From JAJVID01 sp963743425 (GTDB taxonomy: Bacteria > Acidobacteriota > Blastocatellia > RBC074), in assembly GCA_963743425.1 (NCBI GenBank), contig CAVUPU010000009.1, forward strand, positions 952,829-1,016,828: a stretch of DNA of 64,000 nt. The letters run 5' to 3'. A model generated the notes under the pieces. It ran no database searches. It saw nothing but the letters and a program-made list of their open reading frames with translations, and was not told the DNA's origin. The position numbers and the translations under genes are program-made. The number at the start of each line of letters is the position of its first letter. The stretch's first letter is position 1. Shown here one piece after another: positions 18,011 to 24,575 of the stretch.

Positions 18011-18637
18011 ATGGACACGATTGAACTGATCAAACAACGAATATCGACGAACAAATTCGACACTTCGCGTAGTCTGTCCGAGGCCGAAATCAAGGAGTTG
18101 GTCTCTTACGCGACCGAGGCCCCTTCGGCGTACAACATTCAGAACTGGCGGTTCGTGGCGGTCACGAACCCGGAGGACAAGGCGCGGTTAAAATCGGTGG
18201 CGTACAATCAGCAGAAGGTAGTCGACGCGGCGGTGACCTTCATTGTGCTGGGCGACCTGCGCGGCTACGAGAAGCTGCCTCAAATTTTGAAGCCGATGGT
18301 TGACGGCGGGTTGATGGATCAGGCGATGGCTAACGGGTGGGCGCAGAGAGCGGCTTCCAGTTACAGCGCCAACGGTCAGTTCGCCCGCGACGAGGCGATC
18401 CGGTCGGCATCGTTCGCCGCGATGACGCTGATGATCGCCGCCCAGGCCAAAGGGTTGGCGACCGGCCCGATGATCGGCTTCGACCCCGCGGGCGTGAAGC
18501 GTGAATTCAATATCACGGATCGGTACGTCCCGGTAATGCTGCTGACGGTCGGTTACCCAGCTTCCGGCAACGGGCCGCGCAAGCCGCGACTCGGCGTCGA
18601 GGATGTGCTGGCCTTCAACAAAGGCCGCGAATTTTGA
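18011..18637 (+). CDS. Nitroreductase-family protein
   Basis: A 208-residue FMN-dependent nitroreductase-like protein. Family features: the N-terminal KQRISTNKFDTS, the FMN-contacting EAPSAYNIQNWRFVAV segment near residues 37-52, and the C-terminal AKGLATGPMIGFDPAGVK segment. These enzymes reduce nitro compounds, quinones or other electrophiles with NAD(P)H. The physiological substrate cannot be read from sequence. No ribosome-binding site precedes the ATG, and a 9-bp hairpin lies just upstream. Confidence 0.88.
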   Translation: MDTIELIKQRISTNKFDTSRSLSEAEIKELVSYATEAPSAYNIQNWRFVAVTNPEDKARLKSVAYNQQKVVDAAVTFIVLGDLRGYEKLPQILKPMVDGGLMDQAMANGWAQRAASSYSANGQFARDEAIRSASFAAMTLMIAAQAKGLATGPMIGFDPAGVKREFNITDRYVPVMLLTVGYPASGNGPRKPRLGVEDVLAFNKGREF

Positions 18638-18643
18638 ACCGGT

Positions 18644-18671
18644 TTGAACTCACTGCGCTGGCGTGTATAAT
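18644..18671 (+). promoter_or_regulatory. Promoter of tRNA-Pro
   Basis: TTGAAC (18644-18649) and a perfect TATAAT (18666-18671) are separated by 16 nt, placing the start point a few bases before the mature tRNA 5' end at 18683. Confidence 0.75.
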
Positions 18672-18682
18672 TGCCAGCCTGT

Positions 18683-18756
18683 CGGGGCGTGGCTCAGCTT
18701 GGTAGAGCGCTCGGTTTGGGACCGAGAGGTCGTAGGTTCGAATCCTATCGCCCCGA
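18683..18756 (+). tRNA. tRNA-Pro (anticodon UGG)
   Basis: Folds into a complete cloverleaf: acceptor CGGGGCG (18683-18689) pairs with CGCCCCG (18749-18755), followed by discriminator A. The D arm is GGCTCAGCTTGGTAGAGC, the anticodon stem CTCGG/CCGAG encloses loop TTTGGGA with anticodon TGG, and the T arm contains GTTCGAATC. The 3' CCA is not encoded (TCA follows), so it would be added enzymatically. Confidence 0.96.
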
Positions 18757-19044
18757 TCAATGAAATCAATACATTACGGCTTCCATCTGGAAGCCGTTTC
18801 CTTTTGTGTCACACTTATTGTCCCACTTAAGAAGCCAAAAAAACTACGGTGCGCCAAAGCGCCTTAGCGGGTAACTCCGACACCAGCGAACGGACGACGG
18901 TCATGGAAATCATCCTTGATCTGTTCGGCGCGCGCACAATCGCGTGTTTATTGGGTGATCGCGAAGCGCCGCTCTCTAATAACTTCCCTTGTCCCGACTC
19001 TCTTCCGGAATTAGACCCGAATCTCTCCCGGGTATAGACTAGAG

Positions 19045-20640
19045 ATGAAGTATATGTTCGCAAAACCTTCCAAGTCGTCGCGATATTTTATAGCGATTGC
19101 GGCAACAGCGGTCGTGTTCACCGCCAGGTTTCTGCTTAATTCAGTTCTCGGCGACGTGGCCCCGCTCCTGATTTTCACTCTATCGGTTATGGTGGCCGCG
19201 TGGTACGGCGGCTTGGGTCCGGGGCTTTTGGCGACCGCGCTCGGCGCGCTCCTCGGTGATTACTTTTTCATCGAGCCGCTTTACTCATTCCGCATCTACA
19301 ATCACGCGGAGTGGATAGAAGAGGTCCTTTTCCTGGGCATCGGCATATCAATTTCCATCTTGAGCCAGGCGCGATTATCGCTGGAGGCGAAACGCCAACA
19401 GCTTCTGATTAGTGAGCAAGACGCGAGGAAGTCGGCGGAAGACGCAAGGAGGACGGCCGAAGACGCCAACCGGCTAAAGGATGAGTTCCTCTCAACCGTC
19501 TCGCACGAACTGCGGACGCCGCTTACCGCGATTAACGGCTGGGCGCTGATGCTGAGCGCGGGCCGCCTCAACGCCGCGCAGTCCGAGCGCGCTCTCGAAA
19601 CCATCGTGCGCAACGCCAAGTCGCAAAATCAGCTCATCAACGACCTGCTCGACGTCTCGCGCATCATCGCCGGTAAGGTGCGCCTGGACGTCGCCCCGCT
19701 CAACCTCGGCTCGGTCATCGAGGCCGCCGTCGAGACGGTCCGTCCGGCGGCGGAGGCGAAGGGGATCTCCTTGAGCGCGCTGCTCGACCCGGCGGCGGAG
19801 ACGGTGTCAGGTGACGCGGAGCGGCTGCAACAGGTCGTATGGAACCTGCTTTCCAATGCGGTTAAATTCGCGCCGAAAGGCGGGCGTGTGGAGGTAAGAC
19901 TTGAGCGCGCCGACTCACAGGTCGAGATCATCGTCTCCGACAACGGGCAGGGGATCAAGCCGGAGTTTCTGCCTTACGTCTTCGAACGTTTCCGGCAAGA
20001 GGACAGCGGGACGAGCCGCGAGCAGGGGGGATTGGGACTGGGCCTCGCCATCGTGCGCCATATAGTCGAACTGCACGGCGGGACGGCGCGCGTCGCGAGC
20101 GAGGGGCTTGGCAAAGGCGCGACCTTCACGGTCGCGTTGCCGATCGCACGGGAGTGCGCCGTGTCGCCGGATGAGTTGCGCGACAAGGCCGCGGGTGGGA
20201 GATTGGCGCCCCAAAATCCACCCACTCTCGTAGGTGTGCGCGCGCTGTTTGTGGATGACGAAGCCGAAGCGCGTGAAATTATAACCATGATGCTCGCGCA
20301 GAGCGGCGCGGAGGTGCGGACAGCGGTCTCCGCGCCGGAGGCCCTGGCCGCCTGCGACGAATGGCGGCCGGATATACTCATCTCCGACATCGGCATGCCG
20401 GGGGAAGACGGCTACATGCTGATGAAGGAATTGCGCGCGCGGGAGAGTGAGGGCGGCGGGCATATTCCGGCGATCGCCCTCACGGCTTATGGGCGTCGGG
20501 AAGACCGCCTGCGCGCCCTCTCCGTCGGCTACGAGTCCCACGTGCCCAAGCCGGTTGACCCGGAGGAATTGCTGGATGCAGTGGCGAGTCTGACCGGTCG
20601 AACCGAAAAGGATGAGGAATTCGAAGGAAACATCTACTGA
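19045..20640 (+). CDS. Hybrid sensor histidine kinase with receiver domain
   Basis: A 531-residue hybrid kinase. Residues about 10-120 are a KdpD-like DUF4118 membrane region with several spans. HisKA follows with the phosphorylated His in VSHELRTPL, then a HATPase domain with N-box NLLSNAVKFAP, G1 DNGQGIKPE and G2 GGLGLGLAIV. The C-terminal receiver (from VRALFVDDEAEARE) has the acceptor Asp in ISDIGMPGEDGY and the conserved Lys in HVPKPVDPEEL. No separate regulator is adjacent, so it probably passes phosphate to a distant partner. No ribosome-binding site is evident before the ATG. Confidence 0.93.
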   Translation: MKYMFAKPSKSSRYFIAIAATAVVFTARFLLNSVLGDVAPLLIFTLSVMVAAWYGGLGPGLLATALGALLGDYFFIEPLYSFRIYNHAEWIEEVLFLGIGISISILSQARLSLEAKRQQLLISEQDARKSAEDARRTAEDANRLKDEFLSTVSHELRTPLTAINGWALMLSAGRLNAAQSERALETIVRNAKSQNQLINDLLDVSRIIAGKVRLDVAPLNLGSVIEAAVETVRPAAEAKGISLSALLDPAAETVSGDAERLQQVVWNLLSNAVKFAPKGGRVEVRLERADSQVEIIVSDNGQGIKPEFLPYVFERFRQEDSGTSREQGGLGLGLAIVRHIVELHGGTARVASEGLGKGATFTVALPIARECAVSPDELRDKAAGGRLAPQNPPTLVGVRALFVDDEAEAREIITMMLAQSGAEVRTAVSAPEALAACDEWRPDILISDIGMPGEDGYMLMKELRARESEGGGHIPAIALTAYGRREDRLRALSVGYESHVPKPVDPEELLDAVASLTGRTEKDEEFEGNIY

Positions 20641-20812
20641 AGCAGGCAACACTCCAACGGTACGCGAGCGCAACGACATGCAAAGCCGCCGGCGCTACGC
20701 CAATTGAACCGCCCAGCGCGAAGCAAACAGCTTATCTACTCCCTACCGGGCGAGGTCAATCGGTGAGCGATTGACCATTGTCGGGCATCGTTTATCAGCA
20801 TATAATCTTCCC

Positions 20813-20920
20813 AACCCGCGGTGAAGAATCAAGGACTGAGGACGCCGCGGAACGGCGGGGCGAAAGCGCCGCCAGGATGTAAGCGAGCCGACCGATCCTG
20901 CCTCATCGGTCGGCTTTTTG
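20813..20920 (+). ncRNA. Small RNA A of the five-copy family
   Basis: Promoter TTGTCG (20778-20783), 17-nt spacer, TATAAT (20801-20806); the predicted first base is A at 20813. Stem P1 pairs CCGCGGTG (20816-20823) with CGCCGCGG (20843-20850). Stem P2 pairs GGCGG (20854-20858) with CCGCC (20869-20873) under a GAAA-capped tip. An 11-bp terminator stem (20886-20896 with 20905-20915) is followed by five T. The family is defined by comparison with four related copies downstream, which preserve pairing despite base changes. Target and function are unknown. Confidence 0.82.
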
Positions 20921-21073
20921 CTTTTACAAGCGCAACGACCTGCAAACTCTCCAACTCCACGCCATTCGAAGCCATCACACTCCCTGACTCGAACTAACAG
21001 CAGCGCAAAAAAGGCGTACATCCATTTCCCACATCAAATCCGTATTACTATCTGAACGACGCCATACCATTTG

Positions 21074-21170
21074 AACGACAACGTATAAAGCAACATTGAG
21101 TTGCCCCGTCCACCCCCAGAGGGTGGCAGGCGCAAGCAGGTTCCTGTCACCCTCGTTGTGGTGGCGCTCG
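21074..21170 (+). ncRNA. Structured element X1 of a second duplicated family
   Basis: A conserved GTATAARGC then GAGTTG lead, a strong 10-bp hairpin (21121-21130 with 21143-21152, one G-T pair), then TCGTTGT and GGCGCTC. A copy 309-310 bp downstream (X2) has a different stem sequence that still pairs. An alternative hairpin CCACCC/GGGTGG upstream of the main stem could compete with it. Whether this is an independent RNA or part of a leader is not clear; it is not the same family as RNAs A-E. Confidence 0.5.
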
Positions 21171-21383
21171 TGTGGCGGTCTGCAAACTCACCATCATCCG
21201 CTGACACGCCATTCCCCTTATCGCAGCGACAAATTGTCACGTCTGCGCCACCGTCCGAATTGATCGATTGTCACTCTCCCAGCGGAATCAGGAGTTTAGC
21301 GAAAGGTGGACGCCTGGCGCCCATTTTGCTGGAGTGATTGGGGTTGATATGTTTCCTACATCAAATAAGGGTTGTTGATCTAA

Positions 21384-21480
21384 TTGACACCGTATAAGGC
21401 GGTATCGAGTTGTTCCCACCCTCCATAATAGGGCGCCAGGTTAAGGAATACACTTGGCGCCCTCGTTGTCTAGGCGCTCA
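21384..21480 (+). ncRNA. Structured element X2, diverged copy of X1
   Basis: Same layout as X1: GTATAAGGC, GAGTTG, hairpin GGGCGCCA (21431-21438) with TGGCGCCC (21455-21462), then TCGTTGT and GGCGCTC at matching distances. The stem bases differ from X1 on both sides, so pairing is conserved while sequence is not. It ends about 100 nt before the PA2779-like gene and could be part of its leader. Confidence 0.5.
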
Positions 21481-21579
21481 TGCGCTCTGCGTCAAATGCT
21501 AGCATCTTGCATTTTTAGCGTCATTGCCCCGTTTTACTCGTGTCCCTGCACTGATCCACTCCCCCGGAGGTTACAAACC

Positions 21580-21981
21580 ATGCGTTTTAATCTGTGGCAA
21601 TCTGTTCGATTGCTGGCCGCTTGTTTCTTACTCACTCTTTGCGCCACGAGCATCCTGGCTCAGACACACGTTGTAAGCCAGGATGACATCCACAAAGAAC
21701 TGGTAAACACCGCCCAGACGCGGCGGCAAAATCTGGAAAAAACCAGGCGTCTCTTCTCATCGGACGAGACACGGAAAGCTCTGGAAGCGGCTCAAATAAG
21801 CCCGGAGAAGGTCGATGCGGCGATTTCGACGCTGAGCGACGACGAGTTGGCGCGATTGGCGTCCCGCGCGGACAAGCTCGATCAGGACTTCGCAGCCGGC
21901 AGGCTGAGCGATAGAGATCTACTGTTCGTCATCCTGGGCGCCGCAGCTCTCGTCCTGATTATTGTCGCGGCGCGGTCGTGA
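21580..21981 (+). CDS. PA2779-like small exported membrane protein
   Basis: A 133-residue protein with an N-terminal signal-like helix (LLAACFLLTLCATSILAQ), a charged helical middle (RRQNLEKTRRLFSS, ALEAAQISPEKVDAAISTLSDDELARLASRADKL) and a C-terminal transmembrane helix (LLFVILGAAALVLIIVAAR). The layout and the LSDDELARLAxR motif match PA2779-family proteins, whose function is unknown. The ATG has a GGAGG 9 nt upstream. The 3' end of the gene is partly duplicated 71 bp downstream. Confidence 0.75.
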   Translation: MRFNLWQSVRLLAACFLLTLCATSILAQTHVVSQDDIHKELVNTAQTRRQNLEKTRRLFSSDETRKALEAAQISPEKVDAAISTLSDDELARLASRADKLDQDFAAGRLSDRDLLFVILGAAALVLIIVAARS

Positions 21982-22045
21982 CCCCCTCAGCGCCGGAGGG
22001 CGAGCCAAGCGCCGCAGCTCTCATCCTGATCATTGTCGCAGTGCG
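21938..22045. repeat. Duplicated 3' end of the PA2779-like gene
   Basis: Bases 21938-21974, which encode the GAAALVLIIVAAR end of the protein, recur at 22009-22045 with 33 of 37 matches. The second copy lies after the stop codon and is not translated in the same gene. It is a remnant of a local tandem duplication. Confidence 0.8.
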
Positions 22046-22155
22046 CCGATATGTTCTACCGCCTCGCGAGCGCGATGGCGCTATTGTCCGAGGCGAGGTC
22101 AATCGGTGAGCAATTGGCCGTTGTCAGGCATTAGGTATCAGCCTATAATCTTCCC

Positions 22156-22265
22156 AACTCGCGGCGGAAATTCCAATGGCTGAGGACGCTGCGGAATCGG
22201 GGAGCCGAAAGGATCCCCAAAGATCGAAAGCCGGTCGGCGTAATGCAACGCTGACCGGCTTTTTC
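22156..22265 (+). ncRNA. Small RNA B of the five-copy family
   Basis: Promoter TTGTCA (22121-22126), 17-nt spacer, TATAAT (22144-22149), predicted start A at 22156. P1 pairs CGCGGCG (near 22160) with CGCTGCG (22187-22193), using a G-U pair where copy C has G-C. P2 is GGGGA/TCCCC around a CC-GAAA-GG tip. The terminator stem AAAGCCGGTC/GACCGGCTTT (22227-22236 with 22253-22262) ends in a T-run. The segment upstream of the promoter also matches copy A (CGAGGTCAATCGGTGAGC). Confidence 0.82.
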
Positions 22266-22313
22266 CATTTGCGAATCTTGACGCCGCAGGGCAGGGAAGC
22301 GCACAATGCGCGC

Positions 22314-22434
22314 AACTCGCGGCGGGACATCTTTAACTATGAGATATGACCACCCGCCGCGGAACGGCGGGGCGAAAGCGTCGCCAGGATGTAAGGGAGC
22401 TGGCCGATCCAGCCTCATCGGTCGGCTTTACTAT
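22314..22434 (+). ncRNA. Small RNA C, divergent copy of the family
   Basis: Likely promoter TTGACG (22278-22283), 18-nt spacer, CACAAT (22302-22307), predicted start A at 22314. P1 is a perfect CGCGGCG/CGCCGCG pairing (near 22318 and 22355). The P1 internal loop is longer and different from the other copies. P2 is GGCGG/TCGCC with a GAAA tip. The last stem AGCTGGCCGAT/ATCGGTCGGCT differs from copy A at two positions, both compensated by G-U pairs. The T-run is weak (CTTTACT) and an ATG lies directly after it. Confidence 0.72.
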
Positions 22435-22567
22435 GTTGAACCGCTTCCGAAGGGCAGACTTGGCGCGGGCGGCGCTGGAGGCGAGGATGAAAGAGAAGCT
22501 CGAATTCACGCGCCGCGAACTCATGGCCGAGATGAAGGCCGCTGAGAAGGTAGATGCGGCGGCTTGA
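22433..22567 (+). CDS. Possible 44-residue helical peptide after RNA C
   Basis: An ATG immediately after the last stem of small RNA C opens a 44-codon frame encoding a highly charged, probably all-helical peptide (MLNRFRRADLARAALEARMK and then ELMAEMKAAEKVDAAA). No ribosome-binding site is visible. If expressed, RNA C would be its leader rather than a free small RNA. Low confidence, as nothing beyond position and helical bias supports it. Confidence 0.3.
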   Translation: MLNRFRRADLARAALEARMKEKLEFTRRELMAEMKAAEKVDAAA

Positions 22568-22670
22568 GTTTTTCCACCCAATGATAAAGAATTGATCGCG
22601 ACGGTTGGGAACCCTCTCCTGCCGCCTCACACAATCCCCCAATGCTACAATTTCAAACAAGGAGAACTCC

Positions 22671-23021
22671 ATGCTCAAACTGAGAACGCTGCGGTTCGCT
22701 CTGCTGACTGCCGCCCTGGCGATAATCGTCAATCTGGCGCTGTCCGACGCGGCTTTCGCCAAGCAGAAGCGCGGGCGCTTCAACGACAAGAAGGCTGGAA
22801 AGTTCATCAACGGGCACGACGCCCGTGACGGCCGATGGGACGGGCGAGGGCCGAGGTCCAGATTCCATGACAGGCGTGGTCGCTTCGATGATAGGCGTGA
22901 CCGCTTCGATGACAGGCGCGGTCGCTTCGATGATAGGCGTGACCGCTTCGATGACAGGCGCGGTCGCTTCGATGATAGGCGTGACCGCTTCGATGACAGG
23001 CGCGGTCGCAGACGTTACTGA
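22671..23021 (+). CDS. Exported DRRGRFD-repeat protein
   Basis: A 116-residue protein with a signal peptide (FALLTAALAIIVNLALSDAAFA) followed by a basic linker and a low-complexity region made of alternating RGRFDDR and RDRFDDR heptads, ending RRGRRRY. The DNA repeat unit is 42 bp with near-identical copies across 22867-23012, so the array is recent and likely length-variable. An AAGGAGAA site precedes the ATG. The mature protein would be strongly charged and disordered; its role is unknown. Confidence 0.75.
   Translation: MLKLRTLRFALLTAALAIIVNLALSDAAFAKQKRGRFNDKKAGKFINGHDARDGRWDGRGPRSRFHDRRGRFDDRRDRFDDRRGRFDDRRDRFDDRRGRFDDRRDRFDDRRGRRRY
22867..23012 (+). repeat. 42-bp tandem repeat in the DRRGRFD gene
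   Basis: About three and a half near-identical 42-bp units, each made of two related 21-mers (CGCTTCGATGACAGGCGCGG and CGCTTCGATGATAGGCGTGA types). All differences keep the reading frame. Confidence 0.9.
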
Positions 23022-23113
23022 TCGACTCGCGTAAGCGATGAAAATCGACCGCGAAGAAAGGAAAAGTTTTCCGGTCTTTTGTCGGGCATCGCTTATTAGC
23101 CTATAATTTTCTC

Positions 23114-23221
23114 AACTCGCGGCGAAAAATCACAGGCTGAGGACGCTGCGGAACCGGGGATTCGAAAGGATCCCCAAAAGATCGAAAAGCCGACCGGACA
23201 GGCAACGACGGTCGGCTTTTC
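23114..23221 (+). ncRNA. Small RNA D of the five-copy family
   Basis: Promoter TTGTCG (23079-23084), 17-nt spacer, TATAAT (23102-23107), predicted start A at 23114. P1 pairs CGCGGCG with CGCTGCG (right arm 23144-23150). P2 is GGGGA/TCCCC enclosing a TTCGAAAGGA tip. The terminator stem AGCCGACCG (23188-23196) pairs with CGGTCGGCT (23209-23217), followed by TTTT. The loop of the terminator differs completely from copies A, B and E while the stem is kept. Confidence 0.82.
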
Positions 23222-23269
23222 CTAACTGTTTACCTAGGGACCATAAGCTATCTGGATAAAGGTCATGTA

Positions 23270-23737
23270 ATGTTCATTGAACCGGGGAAGCTCCAAGATC
23301 GTGAACTCATGCTGGCACTCGATCGATATCTGAAGGTTGATCCTGAAAAGGAAGGGGTGCCGACCTATTATTTCAATATGGTTCGAGAGGGTTCATCGAT
23401 AGTGGTCGGCAGTATTAGTTTGAGAATTGGTAATCCCGATCGCCTCGCCCTCTATCGTGGTCACATCGGGTACAGTGTGAAGCCTGAGTATCGCGGCCAT
23501 CACTTCGCCGCCAGAAGTGTTCGGTTGCTAATCCCACTGGCGGCAGTCCATAAACTCAACCCCGTCTGGATCACCTGTGATCCGGACAACTTTGCCTCAC
23601 GTCGGACTTGCGAACTGGTAGGAGCCGAGTTCGTGGAGATTATAGACATTCCCCCTGGGGAAGAGCTGTACCACGGGGGCATTCGTCAGAAGTGCCGATA
23701 CCGATTGGGTACGATTGAGTCGGAGCTACCCCTCTGA
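23270..23737 (+). CDS. GNAT-family N-acetyltransferase
   Basis: A 155-residue acetyltransferase-like protein. The acetyl-CoA motif A is seen in HIGYSVKPEYRGHHFAARSVRLLIPLA (residues about 65-90), followed by WITCDPDNFASRRTCELVGAEFVE, the typical motif B with the xNxxSxxxxEkxGF arrangement. The acceptor cannot be predicted. It lies about 50 bp after small RNA D and is convergent with a tiny zinc-ribbon gene. The start has only a weak AAAGG site. Confidence 0.85.
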   Translation: MFIEPGKLQDRELMLALDRYLKVDPEKEGVPTYYFNMVREGSSIVVGSISLRIGNPDRLALYRGHIGYSVKPEYRGHHFAARSVRLLIPLAAVHKLNPVWITCDPDNFASRRTCELVGAEFVEIIDIPPGEELYHGGIRQKCRYRLGTIESELPL

Positions 23738-23757
23738 ACGGTTACCGGCTTTTCTAT

Positions 23758-23886
23758 TCAGAGTCTCTTCAGCTCTCCATCGAACCACTTCCGACAGATC
23801 GCGCACCAATAGATCAACGGTTCGCGCGATTGCAGGTCTAGCGGCGTTTTTTCTTCACAGAGAGGGCAGGGCGGTTTGGCAGTCAT
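23758..23886 (-). CDS. 42-residue zinc-ribbon peptide
   Basis: A very short gene starting at the ATG at 23886, with GGGGAG and GGAG sequences just upstream. The product begins MTAKPPCPLCEEKTPLDL and contains CPLC and CAIC knuckles about 25 residues apart, ending RKWFDGELKRL. Such a CxxC...CxxC spacing predicts one zinc ribbon. A second copy of the DNA at 24267-24380 keeps the cysteines but has lost the start. Conservation of the Cys pairs between copies supports that this is, or was, a coding gene. Confidence 0.62.
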   Translation of the reverse strand: MTAKPPCPLCEEKTPLDLQSREPLIYWCAICRKWFDGELKRL

Positions 23887-23905
23887 TTCTCCACTCCCCG
23901 GCGCA

Positions 23906-24124
23906 CTATATTCGCGAGACATCGTGCGCCTCCTGACCTAAAGCATCCCATACCTGCAGGGCCTCGTCGCCTTCCAGAAGTATTCTCCCAAGGGTATTCG
24001 TCGGCTCGACATTGTTTACGCAGACAATCGTGAGAGCCCCCTTCAGATTGTCGGTGGCGGGGATAAAGTGCGCTGAGACGATGTTCGCAGTGTTGATTAT
24101 TGTATTGTTGACCTTAATTAGCAT
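23906..24124 (-). CDS. Small protein of unknown function
   Basis: A 72-residue acidic protein starting MLIKVNNTIINTANIVSAHF, with a strong GGAGG 9 nt before the ATG. Alternating hydrophobic residues (GALTIVCVNNVEPTNTLGRILL) suggest a small beta-rich domain with a C-terminal helix. I do not recognise a family. It lies on the same strand as and upstream of the zinc-ribbon peptide, 19 nt away, so the two may be cotranscribed. Confidence 0.6.
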   Translation of the reverse strand: MLIKVNNTIINTANIVSAHFIPATDNLKGALTIVCVNNVEPTNTLGRILLEGDEALQVWDALGQEAHDVSRI

Positions 24125-24266
24125 GGGTTGTTTCCTCCGTGATGTAGATGGCGCCTAATGAATGATTGAGGAGGTGGCAATCATATCTAGACACCGTCTG
24201 GCACGCAACATTACCCTTCTGTTATGTTCGCGGCTTTTCAGGTGGCGATCCTTTGTGCCATCTCTT

Positions 24267-24380
24267 TCACGGCCTCTGTACCTGCCCATCGAACCACTTC
24301 CGGCAGATCGCGCACCAATAGATCAACGGTTCGCGCTGCTGCAGTTCGAGCGGTGTCGAGCAGGCAGGGCAGGGAAGTTT
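24267..24380 (-). pseudogene. Start-less copy of the zinc-ribbon peptide gene
   Basis: The frame encodes KLPCPACSTPLELQQREPL, then IYWCAICRKWFDGQVQRP and a stop, clearly a paralogue of the peptide at 23758-23886. An in-frame TAA lies 5' of it at 24405-24407, and no start codon occurs between the TAA and the first Cys pair, so it is a truncated copy. A 50-bp core (24287-24336) is nearly identical to 23778-23827. Confidence 0.7.
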
Positions 24381-24442
24381 CGAGGGTAATTGCCAGGTTG
24401 AGTGTTATTGTTGTCGCTCATCGGCGAGAGTATACTGTCTCC

Positions 24443-24547
24443 AATTCGCAGTGGTAAGTCTAAGGCTAAGGATGCTGCGGAATCGGGGAGCCGAAAGGAT
24501 CCCCAAAGATCGAAAAGCCGGCCGGGAATGATCCGACCGGCTTTTTC
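24443..24547 (+). ncRNA. Small RNA E of the five-copy family
   Basis: Promoter TTGTTG (24408-24413), 17-nt spacer, TATACT (24431-24436), predicted start A at 24443, the same 7-nt distance from the -10 box as in the other copies. P1 pairs TCGCAGTG (24446-24453) with TGCTGCGG (24473-24480): an A-U pair replaces the G-C/G-U of the others. P2 is GGGGA (24485-24489) with TCCCC (24500-24504) and a CC-GAAA-GG tip. The terminator stem is GCCGGCCGG/CCGACCGGC followed by five T. Confidence 0.8.
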
Positions 24548-24575
24548 AATCTTTTGGCTCTTCTGGCCTAGCTGC

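Larger units (their letters stand above)
20668..21215. repeat. Three imperfect 40-bp direct repeats around the first small RNA gene
   Basis: A block of the form GCGCAACGACNTGCAAA followed by a CGCCAWT end occurs at 20668-20708 and 20930-20970, flanking small-RNA gene A. A more diverged copy (CTGCAAACTC, then CACGCCATT) is at 21180-21215. They show that the RNA-bearing units have been duplicated as blocks. Confidence 0.6.

Noticed and set aside
18683..18760. tRNA-Pro as attachment site of an integrated element
   Set aside because: No integrase gene and no repeated tRNA 3' end were found nearby.
18849..19037. 62-codon frame between the tRNA and the histidine kinase
   Set aside because: No ribosome-binding site, no family signal; probably a chance frame.
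22867..23012. CRISPR-like regular repeat
   Set aside because: The 42-bp units have no unique spacers and encode a continuous heptad-repeat protein.
20813..24547. RNAs A-E as cyclic-di-GMP (GEMM), cobalamin or other known riboswitches
   Set aside because: None of the conserved core motifs of these classes is present, each copy has its own promoter, and four of five copies end in clear terminators, so free small RNAs fit better.
20813..24547. CRISPR array
   Set aside because: The repeats are long, diverged and separated by genes of very different length, with no constant short repeat plus spacer pattern and no cas genes.
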